In this document: positions 1 through 9,582 of the stretch, in pieces
How the letters are laid out: each line of letters opens with the position of its first letter
Numbering within the stretch: position 1 is the first letter of the stretch
NCBI RefSeq assembly: GCF_008691045.1
Contig: NZ_VMSO01000010.1
Span: 1-64,000, forward strand
Length of the DNA stretch: 64,000 nt
Origin: Mediterraneibacter catenae
Lineage (GTDB): Bacteria > Bacillota > Clostridia > Lachnospirales > Lachnospiraceae
Direction: 5' to 3'
The notes under the pieces: generated by a model
Databases searched by the model: none
Seen by the model: the letters and a program-made list of their open reading frames with translations, nothing else
What the model was told of the DNA's origin: nothing
Position numbers and translations under genes: made by a program

Positions 1-3
1 TAT

Positions 4-1530
4 TTATTCCTGCAGCGATCTTTTCTTGGATATAACCACTTTCTCTTCATAGCATTCAAAAATATCATCAACTTTTTCCTTGTTCAATTTCGGCGAGATC
101 AGACTCACTACCGGAACTACGATCAGCCCGGCCACCATGGCTGCAGCTCCTGCATTAATTGAAGACTCAATAAAGCCGATAAACATGTTTGCTACAGTAA
201 GGCCCACTCCGACGATGAAACCTGCCCACACACCGGCACGGGTGACGCCTTTCCAGTAGAGTCCATACATAAACGGAGCAAGGAAAGCGCCTGCCAGCGC
301 CCCCCATGAGATTCCCATGAGCTGTGCAATGAATGTCGGAGGATCCAGAGCGATTACAACAGATACCACAAGAAAGAATACGATCAGCACCTGCATTGTG
401 ATGATCTGTTTCTTCTCGCTCATATCCTTGACCACATTATCCTTAATGAGATCCAGTGTCATCGTGGAGCTGGAGGTCAGTACAAGGGAGGACAAAGTGG
501 ACATGGATGCGGACAGGACAAGCACTACCACGATACCAATGAGGATGTCCGGAAGAGCCGAGAGCATATACGGAATGATACTGTCATATACGACTGCTCC
601 TGTCGCATCATAGATCTGCGGACTGTCGAACAGTCTGGCGAATCCTCCGAGGAAATAACATCCTCCTGATACAACAACTGCAAACAAAGTGGAAATCACC
701 GTTCCTGTATTAATTGATTTCTCATCTTTGATTGCGTAAAACTTTCCGATCATCTGCGGCAGTCCCCATGTGCCCAGCGAAGTCAGTATGACTACACCGA
801 GCAAATTGAGGGGATCCGGTCCAAAAAATGACGTAAATGCTCCCGGCTGTCCTTCTGTAACTGCTACATCACTGGGAATCTGTGCCATCTCCGACACTGC
901 GTTCATGAAGCCCCCCTGTCCATTCAATACTGCCGCGATCACTGCCACAATTCCGATCAACATGATGATTCCCTGGATAAAGTCATTGATCGCCGTTGCC
1001 ATATAGCCGCCCAGGATCACATAGAGGGCAGTAAATACAGCCATTGCAATCACGCACCATGCATACGGAATGTTAAAAGCCATCTCAAAGAGTCTGGAAA
1101 GTCCGTTATATACCGATGCAGTATAAGGAATCAGAAATACGAAGACAATAACTGACGCTGCAATCTTTAAAGCTTTGCTGCTATACCGCTGACCGAAGAA
1201 ATCCGGCATTGTCTTGGATCCCAGATGCTGTGTCATAATCTTCGTACGGCGTCCGAGAACAACCCACGCCAAAAGACTTCCGATTACGGCATTTCCAATG
1301 CCAATCCATGTACTTGCGATTCCGTATTTCCACCCGAACTGTCCTGCATATCCTACAAATACAACTGCGGAAAAATACGACGTCCCGTATGCAAATGCAG
1401 TCAGCCACGGACCGACAGAACGGCCCCCCAATACAAACCCGTCTACGCTTGTAGCATGTCTTCTGGCGTAAATCCCCACTCCTACCATAATTGCAAAAAA
1501 TACGACAAGCAATATAATCTTAATTCCCAT
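4..1530 (-). CDS. Sodium:solute symporter (SSS family)
   Basis: A 508-residue polytopic membrane protein with about 13 hydrophobic segments, fitting the sodium/solute symporter family (PutP/PanF-like). These proteins use the sodium gradient to import small solutes such as amino acids, pantothenate or sugars. The N-terminal helix is followed by a GFVLGGRSVGPWLTA stretch (about residues 31-45), the conserved region that leads into the first core helix of this family. The C-terminal tail (KLNKEKVDDIFECYEEK) is charged and cytoplasmic in appearance. Length is normal for the family. The gene appears monocistronic: methylglyoxal synthase upstream ends in its own hairpin. The substrate cannot be read from the sequence. 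A triple CTTTAAAG array lies just upstream of the start. Confidence 0.85.
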   Translation of the reverse strand: MGIKIILLVVFFAIMVGVGIYARRHATSVDGFVLGGRSVGPWLTAFAYGTSYFSAVVFVGYAGQFGWKYGIASTWIGIGNAVIGSLLAWVVLGRRTKIMTQHLGSKTMPDFFGQRYSSKALKIAASVIVFVFLIPYTASVYNGLSRLFEMAFNIPYAWCVIAMAVFTALYVILGGYMATAINDFIQGIIMLIGIVAVIAAVLNGQGGFMNAVSEMAQIPSDVAVTEGQPGAFTSFFGPDPLNLLGVVILTSLGTWGLPQMIGKFYAIKDEKSINTGTVISTLFAVVVSGGCYFLGGFARLFDSPQIYDATGAVVYDSIIPYMLSALPDILIGIVVVLVLSASMSTLSSLVLTSSSTMTLDLIKDNVVKDMSEKKQIITMQVLIVFFLVVSVVIALDPPTFIAQLMGISWGALAGAFLAPFMYGLYWKGVTRAGVWAGFIVGVGLTVANMFIGFIESSINAGAAAMVAGLIVVPVVSLISPKLNKEKVDDIFECYEEKVVISKKRSLQE

Positions 1531-1573
1531 TTCTCATTCCTCAACTTTCTTTTATCTAGCCCTTACTCGTTTG

Positions 1574-1611
1574 CTTTAAAGCGTTACGCTTTAAAGTTCT
1601 GCACTTTAAAG
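1574..1611. promoter_or_regulatory. Three phased CTTTAAAG palindromes upstream of the symporter
   Basis: The 8-bp self-complementary word CTTTAAAG occurs at 1574, 1589 and 1604, exactly 15 bp apart. The first two copies also form a larger perfect inverted repeat, CTTTAAAGCG-TTA-CGCTTTAAAG. The array lies 44-81 bp upstream of the symporter start codon. It could be a cooperative repressor array or an untranslated-leader hairpin. I do not recognise the binding protein. Confidence 0.4.
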
Positions 1612-1636
1612 CAATAAAGTTGTCTGATATAGAATA

Positions 1637-1657
1637 ACACGGGCACGACGCCCGTGT
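1637..1657 (-). terminator. Intrinsic terminator of mgsA
   Basis: Perfect 8-bp GC-rich stem ACACGGGC/GCCCGTGT with a 5-nt loop, followed on the minus strand by TTATTC. It lies about 20 bp after the mgsA stop codon. Confidence 0.6.
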
Positions 1658-1678
1658 CAAGCTCATATGTATAACCTG

Positions 1679-2155
1679 CTATTTCATTTTTTCTACACGT
1701 TCCTGGATTGTTTTGTTGAAATTCTCAATCTGTCTGCTGTACGGCTCTTCCATGTATTTTGAATTCAGCATGAAATCTGCTGTGGCAAGGTTATTTGCAA
1801 TCGGTATATCATATACGACCGCGATACGAAGCAGCGCCTTTACATCCGGATCATGCGGCTGGGCTTCAAGCGGATCCCACAGGAAGATCATAAAGTCAAT
1901 CTGTCCCTCCACAATCTTGGCTCCTATCTGCTGGTCACCTCCGAGCGGACCGCTGCAGAATCCCTTCACCGGAAGTCCTGTACGCTCTGCGATCAGACGT
2001 GCAGTCGTCCCTGTCCCGCAGAGGAAGTGCCCTTTCAGAATCTCTTTATTCCTGTCGCACCAGTCCACCAGTTCTTTCTTCTTACCATCATGCGCTACGA
2101 GGGCGATATGTTTCGTCTTATCGATTTCCATTGTCACGTAGTTGTCATTCAACAT
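1679..2155 (-). CDS. mgsA: Methylglyoxal synthase
   Basis: A 158-residue cytosolic enzyme that converts dihydroxyacetone phosphate to methylglyoxal and phosphate, a bypass of lower glycolysis used when sugar phosphates build up. The phosphate-binding CGTGTTA motif (about residues 46-52), the SGPLGGDQQIGA block holding the likely catalytic Asp (about residue 74), and the FLWDPLEAQPHDPD segment are all present. Length matches the family (about 130-155) plus a short N-terminal extension. The chosen start follows AGGAGG with good spacing; Met9 is an alternative nearer to typical N-termini. It appears monocistronic with its own terminator hairpin downstream. Confidence 0.93.
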   Translation of the reverse strand: MLNDNYVTMEIDKTKHIALVAHDGKKKELVDWCDRNKEILKGHFLCGTGTTARLIAERTGLPVKGFCSGPLGGDQQIGAKIVEGQIDFMIFLWDPLEAQPHDPDVKALLRIAVVYDIPIANNLATADFMLNSKYMEEPYSRQIENFNKTIQERVEKMK

Positions 2156-2257
2156 ATGTACTACCTCCTGTCACTTCTAACTTTCGGATCGGGCAGCCGG
2201 GATCTTCCGCACTCTCACTAGATCAATACAATACCATTGCTGTCCGACGTCGAAATG

Positions 2258-3835
2258 TCACACGAGCTGTTCCATTGTATCAAACCGCAGAGACGCCAGA
2301 ATTCCCATTGCCACTGTAACCATCATACTATAGATCAGCACGATTGGAAAGATAAAATCTATATTTATAAAGACTCCGATCATAACAGCAGCTCCCGCAC
2401 CGACACCGAGCAGTGCCATCTGTATAAACATCCTGAGCACATTTTGTCCGGTCTTTCCGAACACATCCCCGAGCAGACACTGGGCAAGTACTGTTGTGTA
2501 GAGACGATCAGCCTGGATCACCACATATATCAGAATACAGAAAATAATCTCAATCACAGGTACATGCCAGAAAATTCCGATTGGGATACATATAATGCAG
2601 GCGTTAATGAAAGCCTTGATGTGTTCTGTCAAAGTTGCATACCACATCTTTCGAAGCGGTGTGTCCGGCACAAGAAACAGATATGGATTTTTAAGCTCAT
2701 TCTCCCATTTCCCGAGGTAACCGCTCATCACAAGGGAGACATATGCCACTACTCCAAGCAGGAACAGCTGTCCTGCGCCTGATTCTACAGCTGCGTCGCT
2801 GAGCCCGTAAGAAAATACAAACGCAATAACTATTGCCACAAGAGTAAACTTGTCAAAGAAAAAGAATCTCTCCTTCTTATATTCAAGAAGCTGTCTGTGA
2901 AAGATTGCCTGCGCTCCTCTTCCGGATATTTTCTCACGTACACGGCGAAAACTGCGTTTCTTCCCGCTCAGGCTAAATACCATCTCGCCGTTTTTCTGCC
3001 GGTTCTTTATATCCGCATAATCATCGGCAAATTTTGCCGCGTCCTCATAATATCCGCCGTCGCACTTCATACGGACTGCTGCGATCACAGAGACAGCTAC
3101 TACGGCAAGGTACAGAATCGAGCAGACAATATTAAGGACTGTCGGGCCGAGCAGGATCAGCCGATATACAGCGATCTGCCACCCGATCACCGGGATTATC
3201 TGCAGAGCAGGCAGATCCAGGAGATTCCATGCGCTTTCCAGAGTCAGGCCGTTTGTCCGGAAATATAGTACGATTCCCAGAGCAAATGCGATCAGGAACA
3301 CTTTGATCGCCATCCGGATTCCTTTCATCAGTTTTTCCGGAATGTTGTCATTCGTATAGAGGAATACCATCACTGCCACTTCAAGCGCAAGCTCCAGTAC
3401 GCATCCCATGAATACGATCAGCAGAGCTCGCAGCGGCTGGATGCCAAATACTGTAAACGCAGCTATACCCACTACAAGCCAGATAACAAGTGACAACACA
3501 TAATTCATCCATGCACTGCTGATTAATACGAGTTTGGGATTCAGCGGAGCTGTAAACACAAAATGCGCATGTCCCGGTCTGAATATAATGCCCTTTCGAG
3601 AAGAATACATCATAAAATTTCCCAGGACCGAATAGATACTCCATACTGCCAGAATCGCAAGCAGCCCGTTTGCCGAGTCGATATGTACGCTGACCACAAG
3701 CGTTCCCAGACCAAATACAACAAAGATTCCGTACACAATCCCGAATATCATGGCGATCAGTGTGGACGGTTTTCTGACCGCCCGTTTCAGATTATTGATA
3801 AAACTTCGTTTTGTAAGATAGATCAATGCCTTCAT
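2258..3835 (-). CDS. ABC transporter membrane protein
   Basis: A 525-residue integral membrane protein with roughly 12 hydrophobic segments in two groups separated by a soluble region (about residues 265-315). It resembles the large ABC exporter membrane subunits found beside a single ATPase in Firmicutes. Its start codon overlaps the stop of the ATP-binding gene by 4 bp (ATGA), so the two are translationally coupled and probably form one exporter. The substrate is unknown; an antimicrobial-peptide or bacteriocin exporter role is possible but is inference from the arrangement only. Confidence 0.75.
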   Translation of the reverse strand: MKALIYLTKRSFINNLKRAVRKPSTLIAMIFGIVYGIFVVFGLGTLVVSVHIDSANGLLAILAVWSIYSVLGNFMMYSSRKGIIFRPGHAHFVFTAPLNPKLVLISSAWMNYVLSLVIWLVVGIAAFTVFGIQPLRALLIVFMGCVLELALEVAVMVFLYTNDNIPEKLMKGIRMAIKVFLIAFALGIVLYFRTNGLTLESAWNLLDLPALQIIPVIGWQIAVYRLILLGPTVLNIVCSILYLAVVAVSVIAAVRMKCDGGYYEDAAKFADDYADIKNRQKNGEMVFSLSGKKRSFRRVREKISGRGAQAIFHRQLLEYKKERFFFFDKFTLVAIVIAFVFSYGLSDAAVESGAGQLFLLGVVAYVSLVMSGYLGKWENELKNPYLFLVPDTPLRKMWYATLTEHIKAFINACIICIPIGIFWHVPVIEIIFCILIYVVIQADRLYTTVLAQCLLGDVFGKTGQNVLRMFIQMALLGVGAGAAVMIGVFINIDFIFPIVLIYSMMVTVAMGILASLRFDTMEQLV

Positions 3836-4530
3836 TCTTTCTCACCGCCTGTCATTGCAAAGAACAGTTCATCCAGATCCCTGCCTTCTGCATCCTTTTT
3901 CGTATACGAGCCGACTATATGTCCCTTCTCCATAACAAACATGATATCCCACAGCTCCTCTACCATCTCCAGCATATGCGTACTGATCAGAACTGTCACG
4001 CCTTTGTTCCTGAGATCCAGGACTATTTCTTTCAGCTTCTTGATAGCCGCCGGATCAAGCCCTACCATCGGCTCGTCAAGAAGAATCACACGGGGCTTTA
4101 CAGCAAGAGCGCAGCAGATGCTCACTTTCTGCATCATTCCTTTGGACAGTTCATTACCCAGTTTCTCCTGCTTGTCTTCCATCTCGAACTCTCTGAGGAT
4201 CTCATCTACTTCTTCATCTGTAATATCGCTGCTGTACGCCATCCTGATATATTCTATATGTTCCCGGACTGTCAGAGCATCAAACATATTCGGTATCTCG
4301 GGCACATAGGCAAATACTTTCTTTGCGTCCATACTTCTCGCCGGAAGTCCCTGGATACGGATTGCCCCTTTGTAACGCAGAAGTCCGGCGATACTCTTGA
4401 TGATCGTAGATTTACCGGCGCCATTTGGTCCGAGCAGGATTCCTACCTGTCCGTCCGGCACGGAAAAACTCACATTATCCACTGCCACGTTATTTCCATA
4501 AGTTTTACTCAACCCCTGTATTTCTAACAT
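3832..4530 (-). CDS. ABC transporter ATP-binding protein
   Basis: A 232-residue nucleotide-binding subunit. Walker A GPNGAGKST (about residues 34-42), Walker B VILLDEPMVGLDP with the catalytic Glu, and the switch His in STHMLE are intact. The signature motif is the variant LSKGMMQK, common in CcmA/Ybh-type ATPases. It is the first gene of a two-gene operon with the membrane protein at 2258-3835, and the two overlap by 4 bp. A near-consensus sigma-A promoter lies upstream at 4659-4687. The pair most likely works as an exporter. Confidence 0.88.
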   Translation of the reverse strand: MLEIQGLSKTYGNNVAVDNVSFSVPDGQVGILLGPNGAGKSTIIKSIAGLLRYKGAIRIQGLPARSMDAKKVFAYVPEIPNMFDALTVREHIEYIRMAYSSDITDEEVDEILREFEMEDKQEKLGNELSKGMMQKVSICCALAVKPRVILLDEPMVGLDPAAIKKLKEIVLDLRNKGVTVLISTHMLEMVEELWDIMFVMEKGHIVGSYTKKDAEGRDLDELFFAMTGGEKE

Positions 4531-4658
4531 AAATCCTCCTGTCCGCGGAATTTTTGTGCTGTCCGGCGAATATCCGTACCCGTGATATAGTATAGTCCTG
4601 TTTCACCGGAAACACTAAACAGAAAAATCCCGCACCACTGTATTATTAGTTTAATACA

Positions 4659-4687
4659 ATGATACGAGACTCCGCTTAAATTGTCAA
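4659..4687 (-). promoter_or_regulatory. Sigma-A promoter of the ABC exporter operon
   Basis: On the minus strand TTGACA and TATCAT are separated by exactly 17 bp, ending about 130 bp before the ATPase start codon. The -35 box is consensus and the -10 box matches 4 of 6. Confidence 0.6.
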
Positions 4688-4747
4688 CTTAATTATTCTT
4701 AAACTTTCATTTAGAAAAACACAGATGCCGGTCTGTCATATGGCTTT

Positions 4748-5638
4748 TCATTCTTCTTCCCCGGAATAGCGGTGATCCTCATCATAAAATTTCATGAGAG
4801 CCTGAGTTCCGAGATCACCAAGGCCTTCTGCTTCCAGCTCCTCATAATTTGCCAGTACCTGACTGAGTACTCCGAGATCGAGGCCGCTTCTGTTTGCCTC
4901 GATAAGCGCCAGCTTCATATCTTTGATAAAGTGCTTCATAAAGAATCCCGGCGCATAGTCGCCTGCCACAATCTTCGGAGCAAATGTATCAAACTGCCTG
5001 CTTCCGGCCGCTCCTGATGCGACAGAACGGATAAATGTCTCCGGATCAAGCCCTTTTTCCTTCACATAAGTCAGCGCCTCGCATACTCCCGAGAGAGTGC
5101 CCGCGATCATAATCTGGTTCGCAAGCTTGCAGTGCTGACCGCAGCCTGACTTTCCCTCATAATTGATATTAGTCCCCATAGCCTCGAACAGCTCTTGGCA
5201 GGCTTCGTAGTCCTCTCTGTCACCTCCGACAAGGATAGAGAGCGTACCTTCTCTTGCACCGGCATCACCTCCTGTGACGGGTGCATCCAGAACATGGAAC
5301 CCTCGTTTCATCCCCTCTTCATAAAGCTTTTCCGCAATCTGAGGACTGGTCGTCGTCATATCGATCAGATATGTTCCCTCATCCGCACTGTCCATTATAT
5401 TTCCCTCGTCAAAATATACTTCTTCGACGTCCCTCGGAAATCCAACAATCGTAATAACTGCGTTGCGTCCCTTTACACATTCTCCGATGCTCTCGTGGAA
5501 AAAGGCTCCCTCGCTGATCACATCCTCCACTTTAGACTTTGTGCGTGCATAAATGTGCAGCTCATATCCTGCTTTCATAAGATTTCGCACCATGGATTTT
5601 CCCATGATACCCACTCCGATAAATCCGATCTGTTTCAT
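4748..5638 (-). CDS. NAD(P)-dependent 2-hydroxy acid dehydrogenase (HIBADH/GarR family)
   Basis: A 296-residue beta-hydroxyacid dehydrogenase, similar in layout to tartronate semialdehyde reductase and 3-hydroxyisobutyrate dehydrogenase. The Rossmann fingerprint GFIGVGIMGKSM opens the protein (residues 5-16), the substrate-binding block DAPVTGGDAGAREG follows at about 118-131, and the catalytic Lys lies in the CGQHCKLANQ segment (about 165-174). Length is normal. It is the last gene of a topB / beta-helix protein / dehydrogenase set and overlaps the preceding gene by ATGA, so it is translationally coupled. The exact substrate cannot be told; there is no nearby glycerate or valine pathway gene. 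Confidence 0.85.
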   Translation of the reverse strand: MKQIGFIGVGIMGKSMVRNLMKAGYELHIYARTKSKVEDVISEGAFFHESIGECVKGRNAVITIVGFPRDVEEVYFDEGNIMDSADEGTYLIDMTTTSPQIAEKLYEEGMKRGFHVLDAPVTGGDAGAREGTLSILVGGDREDYEACQELFEAMGTNINYEGKSGCGQHCKLANQIMIAGTLSGVCEALTYVKEKGLDPETFIRSVASGAAGSRQFDTFAPKIVAGDYAPGFFMKHFIKDMKLALIEANRSGLDLGVLSQVLANYEELEAEGLGDLGTQALMKFYDEDHRYSGEEE

Positions 5639-6300
5639 CTTTTCTCAACAACCTCTCCCTGTTTCTTATAGATGCTGTTTCCGGGCACAAATCCGCGCAC
5701 TGAGGACAGCGGATAGATATTACTGTGGCTTCCCACTACAGTCCCCGGATTAAGCACGCTGCCGCATCCTACTTCCACTTCATCGCCCAGCATGGCTCCG
5801 AACTTCTTCATTCCTGTCTCAATATTTCCCTCCGGAGTCTTTACAACGACCAGTTTCTTGTCAGACTTTACGTTGGAAGTGATAGAGCCTGCTCCCATGT
5901 GGGATTTGTAGCCCAGTATGGAATCACCGACATAGTTGTAATGCGGCACTTGTACTTTATTAAACAAGATCACGTTCTTAAGCTCCGTAGAGTTTCCTAC
6001 CACAGCGCCCTCTCCTACAATGGCATTGCCGCGGATGAATGCGCAGTGACGTACCTCTGCGTCTTTTCCAATGATCGCCGGTCCGTTGATATAGGCAGTC
6101 GGAGCCACCTTCGCGGATTTCGCGATCCATACATTTTCCCCGCGTTTCTCGTATTCTTCTTCGCTCAGAGTATTTCCAAGCTCGATGATAAACGCGCTGA
6201 TCTTCGGCAGGACTTCCCACGGATAAGTCACGCCATCGAAGATATCCTTTGCGATCGTCTCGTCCAATGTATAGAGTTCTTTTACTGTCAATGCTTCCAT
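5635..6300 (-). CDS. Left-handed beta-helix sugar-nucleotide transferase-like protein
   Basis: A 221-residue protein rich in hexapeptide-like repeats (VAPTAY, INGPAI, IGKDAE, AIVGEG, AVVGNS) from about residue 66 on, the mark of a left-handed parallel beta-helix. It resembles the acyltransferase half of GlmU-type proteins; homologues are often labelled UDP-N-acetylglucosamine pyrophosphorylase-related, but the nucleotidyltransferase domain with its GXGTRM signature is absent here. A role as an acyltransferase or sugar-nucleotide-binding protein in envelope synthesis is plausible but unproven. The gene starts 3 bp after the topB stop and overlaps the next gene by ATGA, so the three are one operon. 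Confidence 0.7.
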   Translation of the reverse strand: MEALTVKELYTLDETIAKDIFDGVTYPWEVLPKISAFIIELGNTLSEEEYEKRGENVWIAKSAKVAPTAYINGPAIIGKDAEVRHCAFIRGNAIVGEGAVVGNSTELKNVILFNKVQVPHYNYVGDSILGYKSHMGAGSITSNVKSDKKLVVVKTPEGNIETGMKKFGAMLGDEVEVGCGSVLNPGTVVGSHSNIYPLSSVRGFVPGNSIYKKQGEVVEKR

Positions 6301-6303
6301 TTG

Positions 6304-8439
6304 TTACTCTTCCTTTCCGCCGGTCTTCCGGCCCTTTTTATAAAAACCTGCCGCCTTGTCATAGCAGGCTCTTAACTGATACTGATTGTTAAGACCTTTT
6401 ACTCCCACGGTCCTTCTCGTAATAAAGTCGTCGAGCTTCTTCATATATTCATCTGATGTGATGGTTCCTTCCGCCACATAGGTAAGCCCTTTCTCCCAAC
6501 TCGCAGTGAGTTCGGGATTCAGAAGAGACCTGATAGAATTGTCTACCACGTCATACACCATCTCTCCCTGCAGTGTAGGTGTGATGATCTGCGTCTTCTT
6601 ATTCAGTCCGAGATACTTGATATGGATCAGCTTCTTCAAGATCTCCGCTCTTGTGGCGCTTGTTCCGATCCCGCTTCCCTTGATCTGCGCACGCAGCTCT
6701 TCATCCTCGATAAGCTGACCTGCATTCTCCATCGCCAGGATAATAGAACCGGAATTATAGCGTTTCGGCGGAGAAGTCTCGCCTTCTTTGATATCCAGTG
6801 AATTCACTGGGAGGACTGTCCCCTTTCTCAGTGTCCTGATCACATCAAAAAGTGCTGTGTCGAGCGCCTGATCCTGGTTCTGTTCCTGTTCTCCCCCGGC
6901 GGTTTCCTGCTGCGCATCTGTCTGTCCGCTGTTCTTCCCCGTACGCTTCGACTGCGGTACTCCCGCCACCTTCAGATATCCTTCTTCCGCCAGCACTTTA
7001 AAACTGGAGAAAAATCTCTCGCCCCGCATCTTCGAGACAATGGACACCTTCTGATATACTGCAGGCGGATAAAATATACTCAAAAATCTCCGGACAATAA
7101 GGTCATAGACTTTATGTGCAGTCGCCGATACAGATTTCAGCGCCGCAAGCCCCTGTCCGGTAGGTATGATCGCGTAATGGTCTGTGATCTGTTTGTCATT
7201 GACATATCTTGTCTTCGCCAGATTCTTATGGCTCCCGAAGCCTAAAATATCCTGCAGATACGGAGCGGCCATGGGATATTTGGATAAGCCGTTTAGATTC
7301 CTGTTGATCTCCTTTGCCACTGCCGTAGAGAGGACACGGGCATCTGTTCTCGGGTATGTCACAAGCTTCTTCTCGTATAGTTCCTGCACAATGCGCAGCG
7401 TCTCATCAGGACTGATCTTAAACCGCTTGGAACAGTCATTCTGAAGCTCAGCAAGATTGTATAAAAGCGGAGGATTCTTCTTTTCCTTCTTCTTCTCAAC
7501 CGATTCGATCACACACGAGAGCGGCTGTTCTTCTGAGAGATATGCGATCAGCTCCTCCGCCTTTTCCTTTTCTTTGAAGCCATTTTCTTTGTACAGATCA
7601 CGTGAGTAGATCAGACTTTCTTCCCCTGATTTTCCTTTCTCCTGTCCGTCATCCTCTTTCAGGACCGGTCTCTCTTCAACATAGCGGGAACCTCTCACAG
7701 CTCTCCATTCTCCCTCGAACGTATGCCCCGAGGCATTGACCGTGCTTATCACACGGTAGAATGGCGTCTTGACAAATTCTCTTATTTCCCGCTCTCTGCG
7801 GACGACCATGCCGAGCACACAGGTCATGACACGGCCCACTGATATAACCGAATACTTTGTCTTAAGATAGTTCGAAATGCTGTTGCCGTATTTCAGAGTA
7901 AGAAGACGGGAAAAATTAATTCCCATCAGGTAATCTTCCTTCGCCCTGAGATAAGCCGAATCGCTCAGATTATCGTACTCGGAAAGATCCTTTGCCTCCC
8001 GTATCCCTCTTAAGATCTCTTCCTCGGTCTGTGAGTCGATCCACACTCGTTTACGTTTTTTTCCTGTTACATGAGCTTCCTGCTCAACGAGGCGGTAGAT
8101 GTATTCTCCTTCCCGCCCAGAGTCGGTGCACACATAGATCGTATCCACGTCCTTCCGGTTCAGTATTCCGCTGACGATGCGGAATTGTTTTGCCACCGAA
8201 GGAATCACTTCATATTTAAAATCATCCGGGATAAACGGAAGCGTCTGGAGACTCCATTTCTTGAGCGCCGGATCATAGGCTTCCGGGTAGCTCATCGTTA
8301 CAAGATGACCGACACACCACGTAACAATCGCCTCATCAGATTCCAGATATCCGTCTCCCCTTTTTGTCTGCAGTTTTAATGCTTTTGCGAATTCCTGCGC
8401 CACACTTGGCTTCTCCGCAATGTATACTGATTTTCCCAT
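6304..8439 (-). CDS. topB: DNA topoisomerase III
   Basis: A 711-residue type IA topoisomerase that relaxes and decatenates DNA by single-strand passage. The Toprim domain starts at once (KSVYIAEKPSVAQEFAKAL, residues 3-21) and contains the acidic CTDSGREGE metal site (about 105-113). The catalytic Tyr lies in KLVTYPRTDARVLS (about 358-371). The body matches the TopB/TopoIII type rather than TopA, and there is no C-terminal zinc ribbon. A polar, Gln-rich insertion (about residues 505-535) separates two core strands. It heads a tight operon with the beta-helix protein and the dehydrogenase. Extra TopB copies often ride on mobile elements, but no such genes are seen here. Confidence 0.93.
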   Translation of the reverse strand: MGKSVYIAEKPSVAQEFAKALKLQTKRGDGYLESDEAIVTWCVGHLVTMSYPEAYDPALKKWSLQTLPFIPDDFKYEVIPSVAKQFRIVSGILNRKDVDTIYVCTDSGREGEYIYRLVEQEAHVTGKKRKRVWIDSQTEEEILRGIREAKDLSEYDNLSDSAYLRAKEDYLMGINFSRLLTLKYGNSISNYLKTKYSVISVGRVMTCVLGMVVRREREIREFVKTPFYRVISTVNASGHTFEGEWRAVRGSRYVEERPVLKEDDGQEKGKSGEESLIYSRDLYKENGFKEKEKAEELIAYLSEEQPLSCVIESVEKKKEKKNPPLLYNLAELQNDCSKRFKISPDETLRIVQELYEKKLVTYPRTDARVLSTAVAKEINRNLNGLSKYPMAAPYLQDILGFGSHKNLAKTRYVNDKQITDHYAIIPTGQGLAALKSVSATAHKVYDLIVRRFLSIFYPPAVYQKVSIVSKMRGERFFSSFKVLAEEGYLKVAGVPQSKRTGKNSGQTDAQQETAGGEQEQNQDQALDTALFDVIRTLRKGTVLPVNSLDIKEGETSPPKRYNSGSIILAMENAGQLIEDEELRAQIKGSGIGTSATRAEILKKLIHIKYLGLNKKTQIITPTLQGEMVYDVVDNSIRSLLNPELTASWEKGLTYVAEGTITSDEYMKKLDDFITRRTVGVKGLNNQYQLRACYDKAAGFYKKGRKTGGKEE

Positions 8440-8507
8440 AGATGTCTGTATATGTCGTCCTTTTCCACGGAAGAGTACGAAATAGCCTCTGTTCCGTCTG
8501 TTTTCTC

Positions 8508-9554
8508 TTATTCTGTCATGAAACGGTATGCAGTCCGGGTATCATATTTTTCTCCTTTTCTGCAGACCGGAGACGGGAAATTCTCATGATGGACTGCGTC
8601 CGGGAAATACTGCGTCTCAAGGCACACCGCACTTCTCTTTGCATAAAAAGCGCCATCTTTTCCCGGTTCATTGTCCAGGAAGTTAGCCGTATACATCTGT
8701 ACTCCGGGCAAATCCGTATACACTTCCATTTTTATCCCGCTCTTATCTGACTTCACTTCTGCTACTTTAGCAAATCTGCCCTCGTTTTTCAATACCCAGT
8801 TATGGTCGTAACCGCCGCCAAAACGGAGCGGCTCGTAATCAGAATCTATCTCCAGGCCGAGTACTTTTTCTTCACGGAAATCCATAGGAGTTCCTTCAAC
8901 ACTCCGGATCTCCCCGGTCGGAATAGACTCTGCGTCGGCCGGAGTAAAGTAATCCGCATCCAGCCTTACCTTGTGTTCAAGCACCGTTCCGCTGTCATGT
9001 CCGTTTAAATTAAAGTAGCTGTGGTTTGTCATATTGATGATCGTATCCTGATCCGGCACTGCCTCATAACGGATGTTCAATGTATTCTCGTCATCCAGCA
9101 GATAGGTCACTCGCATATCAAGCGCTCCCGGATACCCCTGATCACCGTCCGGACTGTGGAGCAGGAATGTAATCTGACTTTCTGCCTTCTCTTCTACATA
9201 CCAGATTCGTTTCTGATAGTAGTCATATCCACTGTGCAGATTATTGCCGTTGTCATTTTTCTCAAGCTCATAGGTCACGCCGCCTATCTCAATCTGCGCA
9301 CCTCCGATCCTGTTCGCATTTCTCCCGACTGTGGCTCCGATCCCGCCATCGCCGCGCTCGTATCCTGCAGCATCGGAATATCCATGCACTACATCAATCA
9401 TTTTTCCTTCTCTGTCCGGTACAAGCAGGCGGACAAGTGAAGCGCCGAAATCAGATACATATGCTTTCAATCCGTTTTTGTTCTCCAGCGTATACAAATA
9501 TGCTTGTCTTCCTTCCTTTGTCTTACCGAAGTCTGTTACTGTTTGATTTGCCAT
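8508..9554 (-). CDS. galM: Aldose 1-epimerase (mutarotase)
   Basis: A 348-residue cytosolic enzyme interconverting alpha and beta anomers of galactose or glucose. Family residues are visible: the NRIGGA substrate-binding Arg region (about 73-78), the catalytic His in NHSYFNLNGH (about 175), the DAESIPTGEI block, and the catalytic Glu in AVCLETQYFPDAVHH near the C terminus. The ATG at 9554 is preferred because AAGGAG lies just upstream; an in-frame upstream extension would run into the ppk stop region. It follows polyphosphate kinase by 29 bp and may be cotranscribed. In this genome it could serve the galactose part of the lacto-N-biose route. Confidence 0.92.
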   Translation of the reverse strand: MANQTVTDFGKTKEGRQAYLYTLENKNGLKAYVSDFGASLVRLLVPDREGKMIDVVHGYSDAAGYERGDGGIGATVGRNANRIGGAQIEIGGVTYELEKNDNGNNLHSGYDYYQKRIWYVEEKAESQITFLLHSPDGDQGYPGALDMRVTYLLDDENTLNIRYEAVPDQDTIINMTNHSYFNLNGHDSGTVLEHKVRLDADYFTPADAESIPTGEIRSVEGTPMDFREEKVLGLEIDSDYEPLRFGGGYDHNWVLKNEGRFAKVAEVKSDKSGIKMEVYTDLPGVQMYTANFLDNEPGKDGAFYAKRSAVCLETQYFPDAVHHENFPSPVCRKGEKYDTRTAYRFMTE

Positions 9555-9582
9555 TATCGTTCTCCTTTTCTTATCTTCAGAT

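Noticed and set aside
6304-8439. topB as a marker of an integrated conjugative element
   Set aside because: No relaxase, integrase, type IV secretion genes or attachment repeats nearby; it is in an operon with housekeeping-type genes.
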